From NCBI GenBank assembly GCA_045660125.1, contig JAZRDG010000160.1, forward strand, positions 1-8,191: 8,191 nt of DNA. Direction: 5' to 3'. The DNA comes from SVQP01 sp045660125. Lineage in GTDB: Bacteria; Bacillota; Clostridia; Oscillospirales; CAG-272. The notes beneath the pieces were generated by a model that saw only the letters and a program-made list of their open reading frames with translations, did not search any database and was not told the DNA's origin. The translations under genes and the position numbers were made by a program. Every line of letters begins with the position of its first letter. Position 1 is the first letter of the stretch. Shown here piece after piece: positions 5,730 to 8,191 of the stretch.

Positions 5730-6299
5730 TTATTCCGTTTTATCCTGCACCGTTACGGTCACGGTGGCGTTTTCCCAGTCCATTATGGTAAACGTTGGGG
5801 TTTGATTGCCAAAGAAATAAAACAGCACTTCATCCAAAGAGGTTCCATCCACAATCAGGTCCTTTTCCACCGTTTCACGCACACAGACAAAGTGTCCTGC
5901 GGCAACGTGTACCCAAGTATCGTTCTTCCCGGGCTCGGTCACGGTCTGATCCGCCAAGGACAGCACCAGCGTTTTGCCCTCCAAGGTCAGCGTTGCACGC
6001 TGCTCGTCCTGCCATTCTACCTCTGCGCCAAGTGCGCTGAGCGTCGCGACCAGCGGCACTTTTTCATAACGGGTAGGATACACAAGCGGCACAAGCCCTC
6101 CTGCATCAGGATAACGGTATTCAAATCCGTCGTAAACGTACACGCCGTCTGCGTCAATCGTCTGTCCGTTCACAATCAGCGTTGCCTCTTTTTCTTCAAA
6201 AGACGAATAAATCGGATCACGGTTCAGCCCCGAGCAGGCGCACAGCATGCCGCATAATACACACAGGCAAACGGATACAAGAAAAATGCGTTTTTTCAT
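5730..6299 (-). CDS. Small lipoprotein with copper-amine-oxidase-N-like domain
   Basis: The product is 189 residues from an ATG at 6299, with GGGAGG 5 nt upstream. An in-frame extension to 6326 has no ribosome site. Residues 1-21 are a signal peptide: MKKR, then a cysteine-rich hydrophobic stretch. They end at a lipobox LCAC with C22 as the likely lipidated residue, so the mature protein should be anchored on the outer face of the membrane. Residues 80-113, VPLVATLSALGAEVEW followed by an alternating strand and GKTLVLSL, resemble the copper amine oxidase N-terminal-like repeat, a beta-rich module common on Bacillota surfaces and not itself an enzyme. A similar strand pattern recurs near 145-185. 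There are no obvious catalytic residues. It starts 72 nt after the hydrolase gene and is last before a strong terminator, so cotranscription is likely. Function unknown; perhaps binding of a ligand or cell-wall component. Confidence 0.82.
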   Translation of the reverse strand: MKKRIFLVSVCLCVLCGMLCACSGLNRDPIYSSFEEKEATLIVNGQTIDADGVYVYDGFEYRYPDAGGLVPLVYPTRYEKVPLVATLSALGAEVEWQDEQRATLTLEGKTLVLSLADQTVTEPGKNDTWVHVAAGHFVCVRETVEKDLIVDGTSLDEVLFYFFGNQTPTFTIMDWENATVTVTVQDKTE

Positions 6300-6371
6300 A
6301 GTGACCTCCCTGTTTTTTCTTTTCACCTATATAGATGCATTTTCAGAAAAAAAGTGTACGGTTTTTAGAAA

Positions 6372-7334
6372 TTATTTTTCAAGAGCCTTATAGACCTTAT
6401 CCCAAACCTCTGTGTCTTGCGCGGTCATGCGATCCCAATCGTAGTCCGCCACAAACGCTGCCTTTTGCTCCAGCGTTTTATTCGGGTACTTCTTGCGCTG
6501 CTTGGTCAGCTCGGCAAAAAACGCATCCTTGTAAGCCACGGCATCTGCAGTGTAGTTGGGGTTGTGCCCCTTCCCCTTGACCAGCACCAGCTCTACGTTT
6601 TCCTTGCCTGCAAGTCCTGCGGCAAGCGCGTCGTAGTGCGGATTTTTCTTGCAAAGCTTGTCGTCATCCGAGTAGATCAGCAGCACGCGGGCGTTGCTCT
6701 TGCCAAGCGTCTCGACAGCATTGAAGTCCACGTAATCGGGGTTCTTCTCGCGCTCCAGTGCCATGATATGCTTGCGGCAGCCCTTTAAGATGCCGCCGAA
6801 ATAGGACGCGATCAGCAGCTCGACCGACACAAAGCCGGAAAAGACGACCACGTGCGAGATCCCCTCGTGCAATGCCGAGATGTTGAGCGTGGAAAAGCCG
6901 CCCCAGCTATGCCCGACCACAGAAAAATCATAGCCTGCAAAGCGAGGATTTGCCTTGATGGACTTAAAGCAATCGTCCAGATCGTGCAGCGACTGCGCCA
7001 TGCCGTTTGTGCCCTCGCCACCCGACAGCATGCAGCCCGTGTGGTCATACGACAGCACCATATAGCCTGCGCGGCACAGCATTTCGATCTCCTTGGTATA
7101 TGCTTCGTGCCCTGCGCCCATGCCGTGATCAAACACGATCAGGCGATTGGCTATGGGATTTTCATAGCTATACAGATATCCGTGCAGCTCGTGCCCAAGC
7201 GACGAGGGGAACACGTAAGGCTCTACGTGCAGTTCGTCAAAATCAGCTGCGCTGAAGAAAAATACGTCGCCCGTATCGTCGCAACGACCGTGCGCGGTCT
7301 TTTTGTATTGCTCTACGATCATTTTTGTAAACAT
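6372..7334 (-). CDS. Alpha/beta hydrolase (serine esterase/peptidase type)
   Basis: A 320-residue protein with the alpha/beta hydrolase order. An oxyanion-strand region, FDHGMGAGHEAY, is at 68-79. The nucleophile elbow GHSWGG is at 141-146 with S143 as nucleophile, an acid-bearing turn YSDDDKL is at 221-227, and the histidine H257 lies in KGKGHNPN. No signal peptide is seen, so it should be cytoplasmic. The segment SYDHTGCMLSGGEGTNG (95-111) matches the loop in CocE/BAAT-like and dipeptidyl-peptidase-like hydrolases that releases the acyl group. A C-terminal helical tail of about 45 residues (KYPNKTLEQKAAF onward) is extra. The ATG at 7334 has GAGG 6 nt upstream, formed by the end of the preceding gene. 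The gap to that gene is 3 nt, so the two are coupled. The substrate is unknown: an ester, amide or acyl-CoA are possible. Confidence 0.9.
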   Translation of the reverse strand: MFTKMIVEQYKKTAHGRCDDTGDVFFFSAADFDELHVEPYVFPSSLGHELHGYLYSYENPIANRLIVFDHGMGAGHEAYTKEIEMLCRAGYMVLSYDHTGCMLSGGEGTNGMAQSLHDLDDCFKSIKANPRFAGYDFSVVGHSWGGFSTLNISALHEGISHVVVFSGFVSVELLIASYFGGILKGCRKHIMALEREKNPDYVDFNAVETLGKSNARVLLIYSDDDKLCKKNPHYDALAAGLAGKENVELVLVKGKGHNPNYTADAVAYKDAFFAELTKQRKKYPNKTLEQKAAFVADYDWDRMTAQDTEVWDKVYKALEK

Positions 7335-7337
7335 AAG

Positions 7338-8093
7338 CTACCTCTTTTCTGTTTCTATGGAAATATTTTGATATACGGGATGTACTTGCACCTGCCCGTC
7401 TACAGACCAGCCAACGCATCTGCCTTGGTGCGTAAACAGCATTTGTGCACGCGCGGGGGCATACAAAATTGCGTGCTCCGCGCTTGGAATTTCGCCGATT
7501 CCCAAGGTCTCTCCCCTTTGCAAAAGCGCGAATTTGAGCAAAAGATCGATCTCATGCCTATATGCAAACGTGGCAGGACGGCTGACAAGGTAGGGCGAGG
7601 GCTGATAATACCACGCGCAAAACTCGTCAAAGGTCTCGGGGCTGTTCCCAAGCGGCATAAAGGACGGGCCGTACGCAGCCACCGGAGTAATCGGGCGCAT
7701 GCCGTATTTTGCATACATCAGTGCCGCCTTGGGTGCGGAGGTGCAAAACAGTGCAAGCGGCAGATGGTCTCGCGCTTGCAGATCGGCATACCACATCTCC
7801 AAAAGGCGTGTGCCGATGCCCTGCCCGCGGTACTCCTCCAGCGTCAGAAAGTTGCCGAAATTGCCAATGGCATCCGCGTGCTTACCCCAGCCGTTCCAAA
7901 GGCGGCTGACGCACGTGCCGTTCTCGTGCGCGACAAAGTAGGTGTCGGTGCACTCACCGGCGAGCGCACCCGATACACGCGCCCGCATGGCGTCGGCATA
8001 GGATTTGCCCGGGGATTCGTCAGAGAGCATGGCGGCAAGTGCCTGCCCTGCCTGATTCATGCCCCGACTAGGGCAAAAAACGTCATATTGCAA
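7338..8093 (-). CDS. GNAT-family acetyltransferase with C-terminal extension (TTG start)
   Basis: I place the start at TTG 8093, giving 251 residues (MQYDVFCPSRGMNQ...). The perfect AAAGGAGG site lies 8 nt upstream; an in-frame ATG at 8117 lies upstream of that site and would have none of its own. Residues 35-135 hold the GNAT fold. Motif A, LTLEEYRGQGIGTRLLEMW (83-101), carries the acetyl-CoA pyrophosphate loop R89-G94. The helix-turn SAPKAALMYAKYGMRPI (119-135) is the usual end of the domain. A further 115 residues follow, including AWYYQPSPYLVSRPATFAYRHEIDLLLKF, which may be a second, degenerate lobe. Acceptor substrate unknown; relatives acetylate small amines, antibiotics or proteins. 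It sits 3 nt ahead of the alpha/beta hydrolase gene, which is likely cotranscribed. Confidence 0.87.
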   Translation of the reverse strand: MQYDVFCPSRGMNQAGQALAAMLSDESPGKSYADAMRARVSGALAGECTDTYFVAHENGTCVSRLWNGWGKHADAIGNFGNFLTLEEYRGQGIGTRLLEMWYADLQARDHLPLALFCTSAPKAALMYAKYGMRPITPVAAYGPSFMPLGNSPETFDEFCAWYYQPSPYLVSRPATFAYRHEIDLLLKFALLQRGETLGIGEIPSAEHAILYAPARAQMLFTHQGRCVGWSVDGQVQVHPVYQNISIETEKR

Positions 8094-8101
8094 TTTCACA
8101 A

Positions 8102-8109
8102 CCTCCTTT
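8102..8109 (-). promoter_or_regulatory. Ribosome binding site fixing the TTG start of the GNAT gene
   Basis: Read on the minus strand this is AAAGGAGG, a full match to the anti-Shine-Dalgarno, 8 nt before TTG 8093. The nearer GTG at 8099 is only 2 nt away and too close. The window upstream to 8191 shows no convincing promoter. Confidence 0.75.
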
Positions 8110-8191
8110 ACATGCATCTGTCAAATAAAAAGCGGCGCACAACGTCCCCCTATCGGATGGCAAAACAAGGCGGATGCGCGCTGCCAAGCCT

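Noticed and set aside
6328..6333. TATATA upstream of the lipoprotein gene as a -10 box
   Set aside because: No acceptable -35 lies 16-18 bp upstream, only a T-run. The gene is probably read from the hydrolase transcript, though a weak promoter cannot be excluded.
8119..8124. TTGACA upstream of the GNAT gene as a -35 box
   Set aside because: A -10 at normal spacing would fall on the ribosome site, and no TATAAT-like hexamer is there.

Overview
All nine genes in this 8.2 kb window lie on the minus strand, so transcription runs from right to left. Strong AAGGAGG-type ribosome sites, two near-consensus vegetative promoters with 17-bp spacers, TTG start codons, intrinsic terminators and a YtrA-type GntR/ABC module all point to a Bacillota genome. 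The fairly GC-rich, carbohydrate-oriented content would fit a clostridial, perhaps gut, lineage. I cannot name a species.

Region 1 (8191 to 5697): a GNAT-family acetyltransferase with a long C-terminal extension, an alpha/beta hydrolase 3 nt behind it, and a small lipoprotein with a copper-amine-oxidase-N-like fold. It ends at a strong symmetric terminator. The promoter for this group is not visible and may lie beyond the right edge.

Region 2 (5616 to 1882): a clear promoter drives three overlapping genes. They are an MFS transporter, a cytoplasmic GH43 glycosidase with a CBM6-like tail, and a PHP-domain metallophosphoesterase. The layout suggests uptake of a small arabinose- or xylose-containing glycoside, hydrolysis inside the cell, and a phosphoesterase of unknown substrate. 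Behind the phosphoesterase lies about 200 bp of nested short hairpins joined by GATGT/ACATC linkers, then a terminator with a 13-bp stem. This repeat element is the least explained structure in the window.

Region 3 (1805 to the left edge): a near-perfect promoter overlapped by an inverted repeat, then a YtrA-like GntR repressor, an ABC ATPase and a membrane permease. The three genes are translationally coupled by 8- and 4-nt overlaps, and the permease runs off the window. The repressor probably autoregulates the operon and responds to a cell-envelope or antimicrobial signal, as YtrA-type modules do.

I saw no RNA gene, CRISPR array, insertion sequence or defence system. Apart from the hairpin array, the content belongs to recognisable families, and I do not claim a wholly new system.
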